Part shown: positions 18,450 through 27,678 of the stretch, piece after piece
Layout of the letters: each line of letters starts with the position of its first letter
Numbering within the stretch: the first letter of the stretch is position 1
Source of the DNA: Spirosoma utsteinense
Lineage (GTDB): Bacteria > Bacteroidota > Bacteroidia > Cytophagales > Spirosomataceae
Length of the DNA: 64,000 nucleotides
NCBI RefSeq assembly: GCF_014282275.1
Contig: NZ_VFIA01000009.1
Span: 62,001 to 126,000, forward strand
Direction: 5' to 3'
Made by a program: the position numbers and the translations under genes
Notes under the pieces: generated by a model
What the model was told of the DNA's origin: nothing
The model's input: only the letters and a program-made list of their open reading frames with translations
The model's database searches: none

Positions 18450-18460
18450 GACCGGGTGTT
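18433..18460 (+). terminator. Hairpin spanning the amidase stop codon
   Basis: AACACCCG (18433-18440) pairs with CGGGTGTT (18453-18460), and the TAA stop at 18447-18449 lies in the loop. There is no strong T tract, so termination strength is uncertain. Confidence 0.5.
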
Positions 18461-18509
18461 GTCCACGACCCACACCGTAACCCGTACCCGCCCCGTACCC
18501 GCAACCTAG

Positions 18510-18553
18510 CCCACACCCTAGCCCACACCTTCAGGTGTGGGCTAGGGTGTGGG
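18510..18553. repeat. Perfect 21-bp-arm palindrome
   Basis: Arms at 18510-18530 and 18533-18553 are exact reverse complements separated by 2 nt. Each arm is about one and a half copies of the unit CCTAGCCCACAC, and further GTGTGGG words continue to about 18575. It lies between the amidase and the SusC/SusD remnant. Confidence 0.85.
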
Positions 18554-18621
18554 TTGTGTGGGTTGTGTGCGGGTTTTGCGTGGGCGTTGTTTGAACGTGG
18601 TTTTTTTTATATCGGATAAAA

Positions 18622-19420
18622 TCAAATAGCCGGATCGGTCGGGGTGCTGCTGTTGTTGTCGCGTTCGGTAAACGGGTAAGGCAGGAAGTTACGCGTACGT
18701 TCGGCATTGGTTTGTGGGGTAGTCTCCGGGCCGGGCCGTCCAAACCGGCGGCTGTCTTCGAGCCGAAAGCCCTGGAACGCCAGTTCAATCTGGCGGTTGC
18801 GGTAAATTTCGGCCAGAACGGCCGGGGCCGTTTGTGGGCCCAAATAGGCGGGCAAGCCAGCGCCAATGCCCCAGGCATCCTGTGTCGCCGATTTGGTCAG
18901 CACCTTATTCAGCTCCGTCACCGCATTGGTCAGGTCGTTCTTGCGGGCGTAAGCTTCGGCCCGGATCAGCAGCATCTCACCCGGCAGATAGACCGGTACC
19001 GCAACTGCATTGGCGGTGCCGGCATTGCTGATGATAACGCCATCGATGACCTCGTCGAGGGGGTCTGGTTGACTTCTGCCATTGTGACATTCGCTACTGC
19101 CGACTCCTGACTGTCCAGGCTAATCTCTGATTGAGGGCCGTATAGCCGATGGACGAGAACGTAAGTGAGTAGGAGCCCGGTGGCACCGATACCCCGAGGA
19201 CATAAGAGCCGTCAGCTACCGAGGTCGTTTCCAACTGTCGGTCCGTCGATCCGGAACCGCGCAGCAGCACTGTTACGCCAGGAACAGCCTGGTCATTGTT
19301 GTCGATCACACGACCTTTTATCGTGTAGCGGTTGCCCTGTGCCATGGCGTTAGCGCACAGCAACAGAGTCAGCCCAAGCATTCATAAATACTGGAAGCGT
19401 AGTCTGGTAGATGGATACAT
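18622..19420 (-). pseudogene. Collapsed SusC/SusD pair remnant
   Basis: On the minus strand, 19381-19094 encodes a signal peptide and a CarboxypepD_reg-like beta domain (IKGRVIDNNDQAVPGVTVLLRGSG ... SLTFSSIGYTALNQ), the N-terminus of a SusC-type TonB-dependent receptor, then runs into a stop. In another frame, 19119-18622 encodes the C-terminus of a RagB/SusD lipoprotein (VPVYLPGEMLLIRAEAYARKNDL ... ELAFQGFRLEDSRRFGR). The receptor barrel and the first part of SusD are missing, so one large deletion probably joined them. An ATG at 19420 opens a short frame (MYPSTRLRFQYL) that stops just before the signal peptide, suggesting a frameshift as well. No function is expected. Confidence 0.85.
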
Positions 19421-19549
19421 ATTAGTCATAGATAGTTGATAATTACAGAGAATTACTGGGCCTTCTCCTCAATATAATAAGGGAATGGTCTGCTCACTCA
19501 TGCTGGGGGCATCTATGTACTGACCCAAAAGCAAACAGGCGATTTTTAG

Positions 19550-19557
19550 TAACTTTG
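19550..19557 (+). promoter_or_regulatory. Likely -7 promoter element of S9 peptidase gene
   Basis: TAACTTTG matches TAnnTTTG exactly and lies 25 bp upstream of the ATG at 19583. No clear -33 TTG is seen. Confidence 0.45.
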
Positions 19558-19582
19558 GGTTTCTGAACTCATATTCATCGAC

Positions 19583-21835
19583 ATGATTCATCGTATCTCA
19601 TTCCGTTGGTTGCTTGTTGCATCGAGCCTGCTTACCCAGCTGTCGATTGCCCAGACGACTGTTTCTCCATCGACAAAACAGAATTACGCAACGCTTCAAC
19701 AGGCGCTGGCCGCTACCGGTCAACTCAATGGTTCGTCAGGGCCGCGTAGTATCAACTGGATCGAAGGCGGTACTAAGTTCTCTTACATCGATGGACAGCG
19801 GACCATTAAAACGCTTTCGCCAAAAGATCAGTCAGAGGTCGTTGTGTTCGACGGGAGCCAGCTCAAGTTTCCTGGTACTGACAAACCATTTACCTACGGT
19901 TCGTTCCAGTGGTCGAACGATTCAAAGAATATCGTGTTTCAAACCAACTTCCGGCCTGTTTACCGGCGGTCGGGGGTGTCGGACTACTATGTCTATTCGG
20001 TAGCCGACAAGAGTCTGAAGCTGGTTGCCAAAGATGCCCAGACCGCTGAACTCGCCCCCGACGGTAGTCAGATCGGTTATGAGCGGGGTGGCAATCTGTT
20101 TACGTTCGATTTTAGAACACAACGGGAAATTCAACTCACCGACGATGCCAAACCCGCGTTCTACAATGGTCGTTTCGGCTGGGCCTATGAAGAAGAGTTT
20201 GGGCTGGCGCAGGCCTGGGAGTGGTCGCCCGACAGTAAGTTCATCGCCTTCTGGCAATCCGACGAGCGCGAGGTGCCCATCTATAAGCTAACAGATTATA
20301 AGGGGTTCGACGAGAAATTTGACTCGCTGCCCTATCCGCGTGTCGGTGACAAGAACCCGACTGTCCGCATCGAGGTCATCGAAATTGCCAACAGGAAGAA
20401 GGAATGGATGAAAGTCGACCTCGGGCGCGACGGCGAACCGGATGGCTACATACCCCGTATTTACTGGACATCGCAGACCGGGCAACTGGCTCTCGTTCAC
20501 CTCAACCGGAAGCAGAATCACATGCGGCTGTTCATAGCCGATGGTCGAACCGGCAGCGCGAAACAGATTATGGAAGAAACGTCGAAGACCTGGGTCGATA
20601 TATTCGATTTCTTCGCGGGCATTAACCACTTGCTTTACTTCCCGGCTGGTACCAACGAATTCTACTGGGTATCGGATCGCGACGGATTTGCCCACCTGTA
20701 CCGGTACGATTATTCGGGTAAGCTGCTCAACCCGGTTACAGCTGGTAAGTGGGAAGTGACCTACGTACACCACATCGATCCAAAAACGAAGAAGGTTTAT
20801 TTTACGTCTACGGAAGCATCGCCCATGGAGCGGCACCTGTTTGTTGTCGACCTGGATGGAAAGAACAAACGCCGACTGACGACCGTGGCCGGAAAACATA
20901 CCGTCAATCTGTCGCCCAACGGGCAGTACTTCATCGACCGGTACTCGAATGTGCAGACGCCTACGCAGGTAGAGCTACGCGACATCCAGGGCAAGCTGAT
21001 CAAGGCGCTGGAAACGAATGCCAGCGTAACCACTTTTCTGGCCGGTCATGCCTACGCTCCCAAAGAGCTAAGCTCGTTTACAACCACCGACGGACAAAAG
21101 ATCGACATTTCGATCATCAAACCCCTGAACTTCGACGCAACAAAAAAATACCCGGTTATGCTGGATATTTACGGTGGCCCGGGTGCTCAGTCTGTTTATA
21201 ATGAGTTTGCCATAACGGGCTGGCATCAGTGGCTGGCTCAATCGGGCTATGTAGTTGTTGGGGTCAACAACCGGGGGAGCGGGGGCTACGGCCGGGACTT
21301 TGAAAAGGTCGTTTACGAGCAGCTGGGTAAGTTCGAGAGCCTGGACTTTGCGGAGACGGCGAAGTATCTGGCTACTCAACCGTGGGTCGATGCCAGCCGC
21401 ATGGCTATCCGCGGACATAGCTACGGGGGGTATATGAGTAGCTACACCATGCTTACACACCCCGGCGTTTTCAAGGTTTCGCTCGTGGGCGCGCCCGTAA
21501 CCGACTGGCGTCTGTATGACTCCATTTACACCGAACGGTACATGGGACTTGTACCGGAAAACGACGCGAAGTATGTCGCCAGCGCCGTATCGCCATATGC
21601 CAAAAATCTGGCGGGCAAGATGTTCATTGCACACTCAACGATGGACGAGAATGTACATGTCCGTAACACCTTTCAACTGATGAACGCTCTCGAAGATGCG
21701 GGTAAAGATGCCGATCTTCGGATATATCCGCCCGGTGCCCACGGCGTGTCTTACAACCAGGCGAGTAATCTGCTGCTTTACCAGCAGTATACGACCTATC
21801 TGGAGCGTAACCTGAAGGGTGAAGTTGTCAATTAG
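19583..21835 (+). CDS. S9 family peptidase, dipeptidyl peptidase IV-like
   Basis: 750 residues with a signal peptide (LLVASSLLTQLSIAQ). Residues about 100-480 form the DPPIV-type beta-propeller, including YEEEFGLAQAWEWSPDSKFIAFW, whose Glu pair corresponds to the one that binds substrate N-termini in DPPIV. The alpha/beta hydrolase domain holds the triad S613 (GHSYGGYMS), D688 (MDENVH) and H720 (GAHGV). Known enzymes release Xaa-Pro dipeptides; here the location should be periplasmic. No type IX C-terminal sorting domain is visible. A terminator follows. Confidence 0.93.
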   Translation: MIHRISFRWLLVASSLLTQLSIAQTTVSPSTKQNYATLQQALAATGQLNGSSGPRSINWIEGGTKFSYIDGQRTIKTLSPKDQSEVVVFDGSQLKFPGTDKPFTYGSFQWSNDSKNIVFQTNFRPVYRRSGVSDYYVYSVADKSLKLVAKDAQTAELAPDGSQIGYERGGNLFTFDFRTQREIQLTDDAKPAFYNGRFGWAYEEEFGLAQAWEWSPDSKFIAFWQSDEREVPIYKLTDYKGFDEKFDSLPYPRVGDKNPTVRIEVIEIANRKKEWMKVDLGRDGEPDGYIPRIYWTSQTGQLALVHLNRKQNHMRLFIADGRTGSAKQIMEETSKTWVDIFDFFAGINHLLYFPAGTNEFYWVSDRDGFAHLYRYDYSGKLLNPVTAGKWEVTYVHHIDPKTKKVYFTSTEASPMERHLFVVDLDGKNKRRLTTVAGKHTVNLSPNGQYFIDRYSNVQTPTQVELRDIQGKLIKALETNASVTTFLAGHAYAPKELSSFTTTDGQKIDISIIKPLNFDATKKYPVMLDIYGGPGAQSVYNEFAITGWHQWLAQSGYVVVGVNNRGSGGYGRDFEKVVYEQLGKFESLDFAETAKYLATQPWVDASRMAIRGHSYGGYMSSYTMLTHPGVFKVSLVGAPVTDWRLYDSIYTERYMGLVPENDAKYVASAVSPYAKNLAGKMFIAHSTMDENVHVRNTFQLMNALEDAGKDADLRIYPPGAHGVSYNQASNLLLYQQYTTYLERNLKGEVVN

Positions 21836-21952
21836 GCGTAGGGAAAGCGACTAGAAGCGACACAAAAGACCAGAAAGCGCTTGCGAAAGAGAAGACGAAA
21901 ACGCGGCAAGGATCGATTAATTCGGCCCAACTGGCACCGTATATAATTATAC

Positions 21953-21991
21953 AAAGCGTAGTCTGTATTGATACCAGACTACGCTTTTTTT
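21953..21991 (+). terminator. Rho-independent terminator after S9 peptidase
   Basis: AAAGCGTAGTCTG (21953-21965) pairs perfectly with CAGACTACGCTTT (21975-21987), and the T run continues to about 21991. Confidence 0.85.
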
Positions 21992-22049
21992 ACGCCCGGC
22001 AGTACTTTGTTTTCTCGTATCTTGAGCACGAACTCGAAACCGGCTTATT

Positions 22050-24539
22050 ATGAAGAAACTATTATTAGTCTTTGTCTCGGTGTTGTTTCTCAGCAACACA
22101 TGGATCAATGCCCAAACACCCCCATCTGCCCCGGCCAACGGCGGCACACCGGCGATAACCGGCTTCACCAATGGCATGGCCCGCAACGCGGGGTTTATGA
22201 CCTACTACTGGGATGCTAAAAAAGGCAAAGTCTGGCTTGAGGTCGATAAGTTCGACACGGAGTTTCTGTACTACCCGACGCTGGCCCAAGGCGTTGGCTC
22301 CAACGATATTGGCCTCGACCGGGGGCGGCTGGGGCAGGAACATGTGGTCAAGTTTCAGCGCAGTGGCAACAAAGTGCTGCTCATCGAACCCAACTACGCC
22401 TACCGGGCGCTGACCAGCGATCCACTCGAACGACGGGCTGTTGAAGAGTCCTTTGCCCAGTCGGTTCATGCCGGCTTCGATATTGCCGCTGAGGAAGGTG
22501 ACCGGGTCCTGATCGATCTGACCCCGTTTCTGATGCAGGACGCCGTAGGGGCGGTTCAGGCCATTTCCCAGACCAAGCAGGGCACCTATAAATTCGATCC
22601 CCTGCGGAGTGCCATGTATATACCCCGTACAAAGTCGTTTCCGCAAAATACCGAGTTCGAGACCATCATTACAATCACGGGTGAAGGTGCCGGAACCTAC
22701 CTGCGTGAAGTGGTGCCAACGCCAGCCGCCGTTACCATGCACCAGCACCACTCTTTCGTGCAGTTGCCTTCCCTGGAAAACTCGCCTTACAAGCCCCGGC
22801 TATTCGACCCGCGGATTGGCTATGGCGGTATCGAGTTCTTCGATTATGCTACTCCCGTTAGCCAGCCGATAACGAAGCGCTACATTTCCCGGCACCGGCT
22901 GGAAAAAAAGAATCCGTCGGCGGCCGTAAGTGAAGCCGTAAAACCTATTGTTTACTACCTCGACCCCGGCACTCCCGAACCCATCCGTACGGCATTAATG
23001 GAAGGTACCGCTTGGTGGAATCAGGCCTTCGAAGCGGCTGGCTACAAAGATGCGTTTCAGGTGAAGCTGCTTCCTGCCGATGCCGACCCGATGGACATCC
23101 GGTATAACCTCATCCAGTGGGTACACCGTTCTACGCGTGGCTGGAGCTACGGAGCCAGCATCATCGATCCGCGCACCGGCGAAATTCTTAAAGGGAAAGT
23201 CACGCTTGGTTCCCTGCGGGTTCGCCAGGACTACCTGATCGCACAGGGACTGGTCGGTGAGTTCAACACACCCACCGATCCTAACGCAACCGATACGTCG
23301 CCGATGATGCAAATGTCGCTCGACCGGTTGCGGCAGCTGGCCGCCCACGAGGTGGGACACACCCTGGGCTTACCCCATAATTACCTGGCCAGTACCCAGG
23401 GGCGGGCATCGGTGATGGACTACCCAACGATGGTTGCCAACGTGAAAGGCGCTTCGATCGATCTGTCGGATGCGTATGCCAAAGGCATTGGTACGTACGA
23501 CAAGTGGAGCATTCGGTACGGGTACGAGCAGTTTGCCACCGGGGCCGACGAGAAGAAAGAACTCGACAAGATCATAACGCAGATGCAGGCGGCCGGTCTT
23601 TCATTCCTGACCGATCAGGATGCCCGACCTGAAGGGTCTGTCCATCCGGCCACACACCTGTGGGACAACGGGGCCAATGCCATCGATGAACTACGGCGCG
23701 TTATGGACGTCAGGAAAGTGGCATTGACCAACTTCAGCGAGAAAAAAATTCCGGCGGGTATGCCTATGGCGACGCTCGAAGAGGTATTTGTGCCGATGTA
23801 TATGTTCCACCGGTACCAGGTCGAATCTGTGGCAAAAATACTGGGAGGGCAACTCTACACCAATGCCCTGCGCGGAGATGGTCAGCCGGTGCAGTCGCTG
23901 GTTCCCGCTGCCGAACAGAACCGGGCTCTGACGGCTTTGCTGGCTACCCTGGACCCGGCCTTTCTGGCGGTACCTTCTCCGGTCCTGGCGATGATTCCAC
24001 CCCGCCCGTTCCGCTTCGAACCGAACCCGAGGGAAGTATTCAAACGCCATACAGGTATGTCATTCGATGCCATGGCTCCACCCGAGGCATCGGCCAGCCT
24101 GACCCTTCGTATGTTGCTCAACCCGGAGCGTTGCGCCCGGCTGGCCCTGCAAAAGGCCCGTGATCCACGCCTGCCTGATCTGGACGAGGTCCTGAACCAG
24201 CTGAGCAAAGGCATTGTAAAATCACCACAAGTGGCTAAAGAAGGCTATCTGGGCGAAATTGCCCGCATGACCGAACGGGTGTATGTCGACCAGCTGATAC
24301 GTCTGGCAACCAACAAAAGTGCCGACGGCAGCGTTCGGTCAGCGTCCCACAGCGCTATCCTTGGGATCATAAACCCCGCAGCAGGTGCCGGAACGCGCAG
24401 TGCGTATGTAAAGTGGCTCATTGGTCAGTACTTAAGCGATCCGGACCGGACAGTATCGGCCCCGTCGCTGGCGGCTCCCGATGGGGCTCCCATCGATCCG
24501 GGTCAGGAATGGCTTAGCCCGGACTGCGACTGGCGTTAA
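22050..24539 (+). CDS. Exported zinc metalloprotease (metzincin-like)
   Basis: 829 residues with a signal peptide (LLLVFVSVLFLSNTWINAQ). The catalytic motif HEVGHTLGLPH spans H433 to H443, the three-histidine zinc site of metzincins with E434 as general base. Upstream regions (FDTEFLYYPTLAQGVGSNDIGLDRG, RRAVEESFAQSVHAGFDIAAEEGDRVLIDLTPFL) match the DUF5117/DUF5118-type N-terminus of large Bacteroidota zinc proteases. The substrate is unknown. It is flanked by terminators on both sides, so it is probably monocistronic. Confidence 0.88.
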   Translation: MKKLLLVFVSVLFLSNTWINAQTPPSAPANGGTPAITGFTNGMARNAGFMTYYWDAKKGKVWLEVDKFDTEFLYYPTLAQGVGSNDIGLDRGRLGQEHVVKFQRSGNKVLLIEPNYAYRALTSDPLERRAVEESFAQSVHAGFDIAAEEGDRVLIDLTPFLMQDAVGAVQAISQTKQGTYKFDPLRSAMYIPRTKSFPQNTEFETIITITGEGAGTYLREVVPTPAAVTMHQHHSFVQLPSLENSPYKPRLFDPRIGYGGIEFFDYATPVSQPITKRYISRHRLEKKNPSAAVSEAVKPIVYYLDPGTPEPIRTALMEGTAWWNQAFEAAGYKDAFQVKLLPADADPMDIRYNLIQWVHRSTRGWSYGASIIDPRTGEILKGKVTLGSLRVRQDYLIAQGLVGEFNTPTDPNATDTSPMMQMSLDRLRQLAAHEVGHTLGLPHNYLASTQGRASVMDYPTMVANVKGASIDLSDAYAKGIGTYDKWSIRYGYEQFATGADEKKELDKIITQMQAAGLSFLTDQDARPEGSVHPATHLWDNGANAIDELRRVMDVRKVALTNFSEKKIPAGMPMATLEEVFVPMYMFHRYQVESVAKILGGQLYTNALRGDGQPVQSLVPAAEQNRALTALLATLDPAFLAVPSPVLAMIPPRPFRFEPNPREVFKRHTGMSFDAMAPPEASASLTLRMLLNPERCARLALQKARDPRLPDLDEVLNQLSKGIVKSPQVAKEGYLGEIARMTERVYVDQLIRLATNKSADGSVRSASHSAILGIINPAAGAGTRSAYVKWLIGQYLSDPDRTVSAPSLAAPDGAPIDPGQEWLSPDCDWR

Positions 24540-24611
24540 GGATGTGTGCCCGTATAATCTGATTTTAACCTGATCGAGCCATCATTATAACCAGTTTTTA
24601 ACCACCTACCC

Positions 24612-24646
24612 AGGCGCACCGGCTACTTTTGCCGGTGCGCTTTTTT
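24612..24646 (+). terminator. Rho-independent terminator after metalloprotease
   Basis: GCGCACCGGC (24614-24623) pairs perfectly with GCCGGTGCGC (24631-24640), followed by TTTTTT. Confidence 0.88.
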
Positions 24647-24669
24647 GTGCATAAGGAAAACACCCAGTT

Positions 24670-26157
24670 ATGAAAAAAATAATAGTTGCCTGCGCTATGC
24701 TGAGCGGTGGTTTTGCCGCTGCTCAACAATCGGCAACCACAACGGCTCCCACCGACACAATCGCCCCTGTAACGACAAACCGTTCTGCCGAACAGGCCCC
24801 GCTAAAACCAGCAACTGCCACCACCCCTTCGGCTAGTACTGCTGCGGCTTCTGCCGAGAAGAATGAATTAAAGTATAACCTCAATACATCCGGTTCTCAC
24901 TTTTTTAAGGTTACCTTCCTGAACCAGACATGGCTGCGGCTTAACCAGAGCAACCCCGGTACAACGGTCATTCAGGAACCCCGGTCCAATACATTCGACA
25001 TTGGACTACGCCGGACACGTATCCAGCTGTTTGGTCAGCTCAGTGACCGGGTGTTTCTGTATTTCCAGTTTGGGATGAACAACTTCAACTACCTGAATGG
25101 ATTTCCGGCCTTTAACACCGCTGGAACGCCCTCGAACCGAAAAGTGGCTGCATTCTTCCACGATGCCATTGGTGAATATAACCTCTTCAAAGGAAAAGAT
25201 TATCTGAAAATCGGGGGTGGGCTGACCATTGTGAATGGCCTCTCACGGTTTAGTCAGCCCAGCGTGAGCAGTATCATGAGTATGGATGTGCCGGTGTTTG
25301 CGCAGGCTACGGTAGACCAGACCGACGAATTCTCTCGTAAGTTGACGGTGTATGCCCGTGGTCAGCTGGGTAAGATCGACTACCGGATTGGCGTTAGCGA
25401 CCCCTTCCCGATCCAGACGAACGGAGCCGCTCCTCCGGCCCTTGGTTCAACAGCCAACTTTGCGCTGAAAGGCCATCATAAGCAGTTTCAGGGCTTCTTC
25501 CTGTACAATATTTTTGAAAAGGAGGCCCATCAGGTACCGGGCTACATGACGGGGACTTACCTGGGTAAGAGAAAAGTGTGGAATATCGAAGCCGGGTTTA
25601 TAACGCAGAAAAATGCAACCTGGCATCGGGGCGATGTTGTTACCGATACTATCTATCAGAACCTGAATATGTGGTCGGTAGCATCGTTTCTGGATATGCC
25701 CATCAACCGCCAGACCGGAACGGCGGTCAACGCCTATCTCGGCTATTTCCATACCGATTACGGTACCAACTACCTGCGTTATAACGGGATAATGAATCCG
25801 GCCAGCGGCATCTCCTCGGCTCCGGGCGGGCTGGGCGGCACGCAGGGTAATTCATTTCCAATGTTTGGAACAGGCAGCGTGGTCTACAGCCAGGTTGGTT
25901 ACCTGATGCGGCAAGACCTTTTTGGTGCGGGCAACGGTACGCTGATGCCGTATGTGCAGGCGCAGGTTGCCAGTTACCAGCGCGTCACCCGAACGCTGGG
26001 CGTTTATAACGTCGGCCTGAACTACCTCATCAAAGGCCACAACGGTAAATTGACACTCGACTACCAGAACCGGCCTTATTACCAAACGTCTGGTACGCAG
26101 ATTGCGCCTGAGGGCCGCAAAGGACAGCTGGTGTTGCAGTACCAGGTGTTTATCTAA
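24670..26157 (+). CDS. Outer-membrane porin, OprP/OprO-like
   Basis: 495 residues. A signal peptide (IIVACAMLSGGFAAAQ) is followed by a Thr/Ala/Pro-rich linker (about 20-65), then beta-strand-rich sequence with FDIGLRRTRIQLFGQLSDRVFLYFQFGMNN and a terminal strand GQLVLQYQVFI ending near an aromatic residue, as in outer-membrane barrels. The pattern resembles phosphate-selective porins O and P, though phosphate specificity cannot be inferred. No phosphate uptake genes are nearby. Large palindromes follow its 3' end. Confidence 0.75.
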   Translation: MKKIIVACAMLSGGFAAAQQSATTTAPTDTIAPVTTNRSAEQAPLKPATATTPSASTAAASAEKNELKYNLNTSGSHFFKVTFLNQTWLRLNQSNPGTTVIQEPRSNTFDIGLRRTRIQLFGQLSDRVFLYFQFGMNNFNYLNGFPAFNTAGTPSNRKVAAFFHDAIGEYNLFKGKDYLKIGGGLTIVNGLSRFSQPSVSSIMSMDVPVFAQATVDQTDEFSRKLTVYARGQLGKIDYRIGVSDPFPIQTNGAAPPALGSTANFALKGHHKQFQGFFLYNIFEKEAHQVPGYMTGTYLGKRKVWNIEAGFITQKNATWHRGDVVTDTIYQNLNMWSVASFLDMPINRQTGTAVNAYLGYFHTDYGTNYLRYNGIMNPASGISSAPGGLGGTQGNSFPMFGTGSVVYSQVGYLMRQDLFGAGNGTLMPYVQAQVASYQRVTRTLGVYNVGLNYLIKGHNGKLTLDYQNRPYYQTSGTQIAPEGRKGQLVLQYQVFI

Positions 26158-26235
26158 TGTGAATTCGGGACAAGGTTGGGCGTTGTCCGCTACCAATCAG
26201 TACCAGGGACCACAGGAGTAACCACAGGGACTACA

Positions 26236-26327
26236 GCGGTACAACCACTACCAGGGGCTACGCCCACTGGCAGGGTTGATGAGCGAGCCCTGCCAGTGGG
26301 CGTAGCCCCTGGTAGTGGTTGTACCGC
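26236..26327. repeat. Perfect 40-bp-arm palindrome (family A)
   Basis: Arms at 26236-26275 and 26288-26327 are exact reverse complements around a 12-nt loop; CTAC/GTAG extend the stem after one mismatch. Each arm is itself a hairpin: CCAG-GGGC-TAC-GCCC-A-CTGG (26251-26270 in the left arm). A 37-nt block of the left part (26242-26278) recurs at 61284-61320 with two differences. A degenerate single arm follows at 26361-26391. It fills the gap between the porin and mdh. Confidence 0.92.
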
Positions 26328-26360
26328 CGTAGCCTATTGATTTGATCAAATAGAAGATCA

Positions 26361-26391
26361 AGTGGGCGTAGCTCCTGATCGTGGTGGTACC
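26361..26391. repeat. Degenerate single-arm copy of family A
   Basis: AGTGGGCGTAGCTCCTGATC followed by GTGGTGGTACC aligns with the right arm of the 26.3-kb palindrome (AGTGGGCGTAGCCCCTGGTA then GTGGTTGTACC) with few changes. It retains a weak internal hairpin. Confidence 0.65.
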
Positions 26392-26435
26392 TATTCGCTA
26401 CGCCCAATCTGGTTAGTGTATTTTCCACGATAACG

Positions 26436-26466
26436 AATGAAGCCCCGACATGATCGGGGCTTCATT
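26436..26466 (-). terminator. Terminator hairpin of mdh
   Basis: AATGAAGCCCCGA (26436-26448) pairs perfectly with TCGGGGCTTCATT (26454-26466). It lies just past the 3' end of mdh on the minus strand; the U tract is weak. Confidence 0.6.
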
Positions 26467-26491
26467 GTTTCTAACGGTGTCGATGGTGTGA

Positions 26492-27433
26492 CTAAACACC
26501 CATGTCCAGCGTGCTCAGTACGCCGTTCATGCTTCGAACCGCATCGGCCGATTTGTTGAAGGCTGCCTGCTCGTCGTCGGTCAGTTTGTAGTCGATGATT
26601 TCTTCCCATCCATTGCGGCCCAGTACGACAGGCACGCCAAGACAAATGTCTGACTGGCCGTATTCGCCTTCCAGCAATACGCAGGATGGAATTACCCGTT
26701 TCTGATCGCGTACGATCGACTCGACCATCATAGCACCGGCAGCGCCTGGCGCATACCAGGCCGACGTGCCAATCATGCCCGTCAGGGTAGCCCCGCCCAC
26801 CATGGTGTCGGCGGCTACTTTTTTCAGCGTCTCTTCATCCAGGAACTGGCTTACGGGTACCCCGCCTTTGGTAGCCAGGCGTGTGAGCGGGATCATGGTC
26901 GTGTCGCCATGTCCACCAATGACCGACGCCTGAATATCGTTTGGCGAGCAGTTCATTGCGAGCGACAGATAGGTTTTGAAACGGGCTGAATCCAGCGCGC
27001 CACCTAAACCGATGATACGGTTCTTTGGCAATCCCGACGACTTCAGAGCGAGGTACGTCATCGTGTCCATCGGGTTAGAGATAATGATAAAAATGGCGTC
27101 GGGCGAGTGCTTGAGAATGCTCTCTGTTACGCCCTTTACGATGCCTGCGTTGATACCAATCAGGTCTTCGCGGGTCATGCCTGGCTTACGGGGAAGACCC
27201 GATGTGATAACGACCACATCCGAACCGGCCGTTTTTTCGTAGTTATTGGTAGAGCCAACCAGTTTGATGTCGCAGTCGAGTAATGTGGATGCCTGGAGCA
27301 TGTCGAGGGACTTACCTTCACTGATACCTTCCTTGATATCCAATAGCACGACTTCGTGGGCAAGCTCCCGGCGGGCAATGTTGTCGGCGCAGGTGGCTCC
27401 AACAGCCCCGGCACCTACTACAGTAACTTTCAT
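26492..27433 (-). CDS. mdh: Malate dehydrogenase (LDH-like)
   Basis: 313 residues. NAD-binding VTVVGAGAVGATCADNIA at the N-terminus; LPRKPGM with R82, the position that selects malate over lactate; D148 and R151 in GGALDSARF; and catalytic H175 in IGGHGDTTMIP. It interconverts malate and oxaloacetate in the TCA cycle, in the cytosol, as a homotetramer or dimer. It is a single gene with its own promoter and a hairpin behind it. Confidence 0.95.
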   Translation of the reverse strand: MKVTVVGAGAVGATCADNIARRELAHEVVLLDIKEGISEGKSLDMLQASTLLDCDIKLVGSTNNYEKTAGSDVVVITSGLPRKPGMTREDLIGINAGIVKGVTESILKHSPDAIFIIISNPMDTMTYLALKSSGLPKNRIIGLGGALDSARFKTYLSLAMNCSPNDIQASVIGGHGDTTMIPLTRLATKGGVPVSQFLDEETLKKVAADTMVGGATLTGMIGTSAWYAPGAAGAMMVESIVRDQKRVIPSCVLLEGEYGQSDICLGVPVVLGRNGWEEIIDYKLTDDEQAAFNKSADAVRSMNGVLSTLDMGV

Positions 27434-27476
27434 ACGGTATTCGAAATTAAAAGGTTAACAGGTAAACAAGCGTTCG

Positions 27477-27508
27477 CAAAAGTACGGTCCCGTACACAGA
27501 CAAACCAA
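27477..27508 (-). promoter_or_regulatory. Bacteroidota-type promoter of mdh
   Basis: Read on the minus strand, TTG (complement of 27506-27508), a 21-bp spacer, then TACTTTTG (27484-27477), an exact TAnnTTTG. Spacing equals that of the nusB promoter. The predicted leader is about 37 nt. Confidence 0.6.
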
Positions 27509-27678
27509 TGTTGGCCTGATTAAACTTCTAACCCGATAACTCAGTTTATTGACCAGTGAGGAAAAAATAATGTTAAAGGACTTTAGAAGAAAGCTGTCGT
27601 TTTGGTATGGATAAATTTTTGTTCCACTAAACGAAATCCATCCGCTGGCATCTAATCGCTAACGTTCAAAAAAAGCAA

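Noticed and set aside
26158-26435. Possible CRISPR or tandem array at the repeats near 26.3 kb
   Set aside because: The repeats are inverted arms of palindromes, not regularly spaced direct repeats with spacers.
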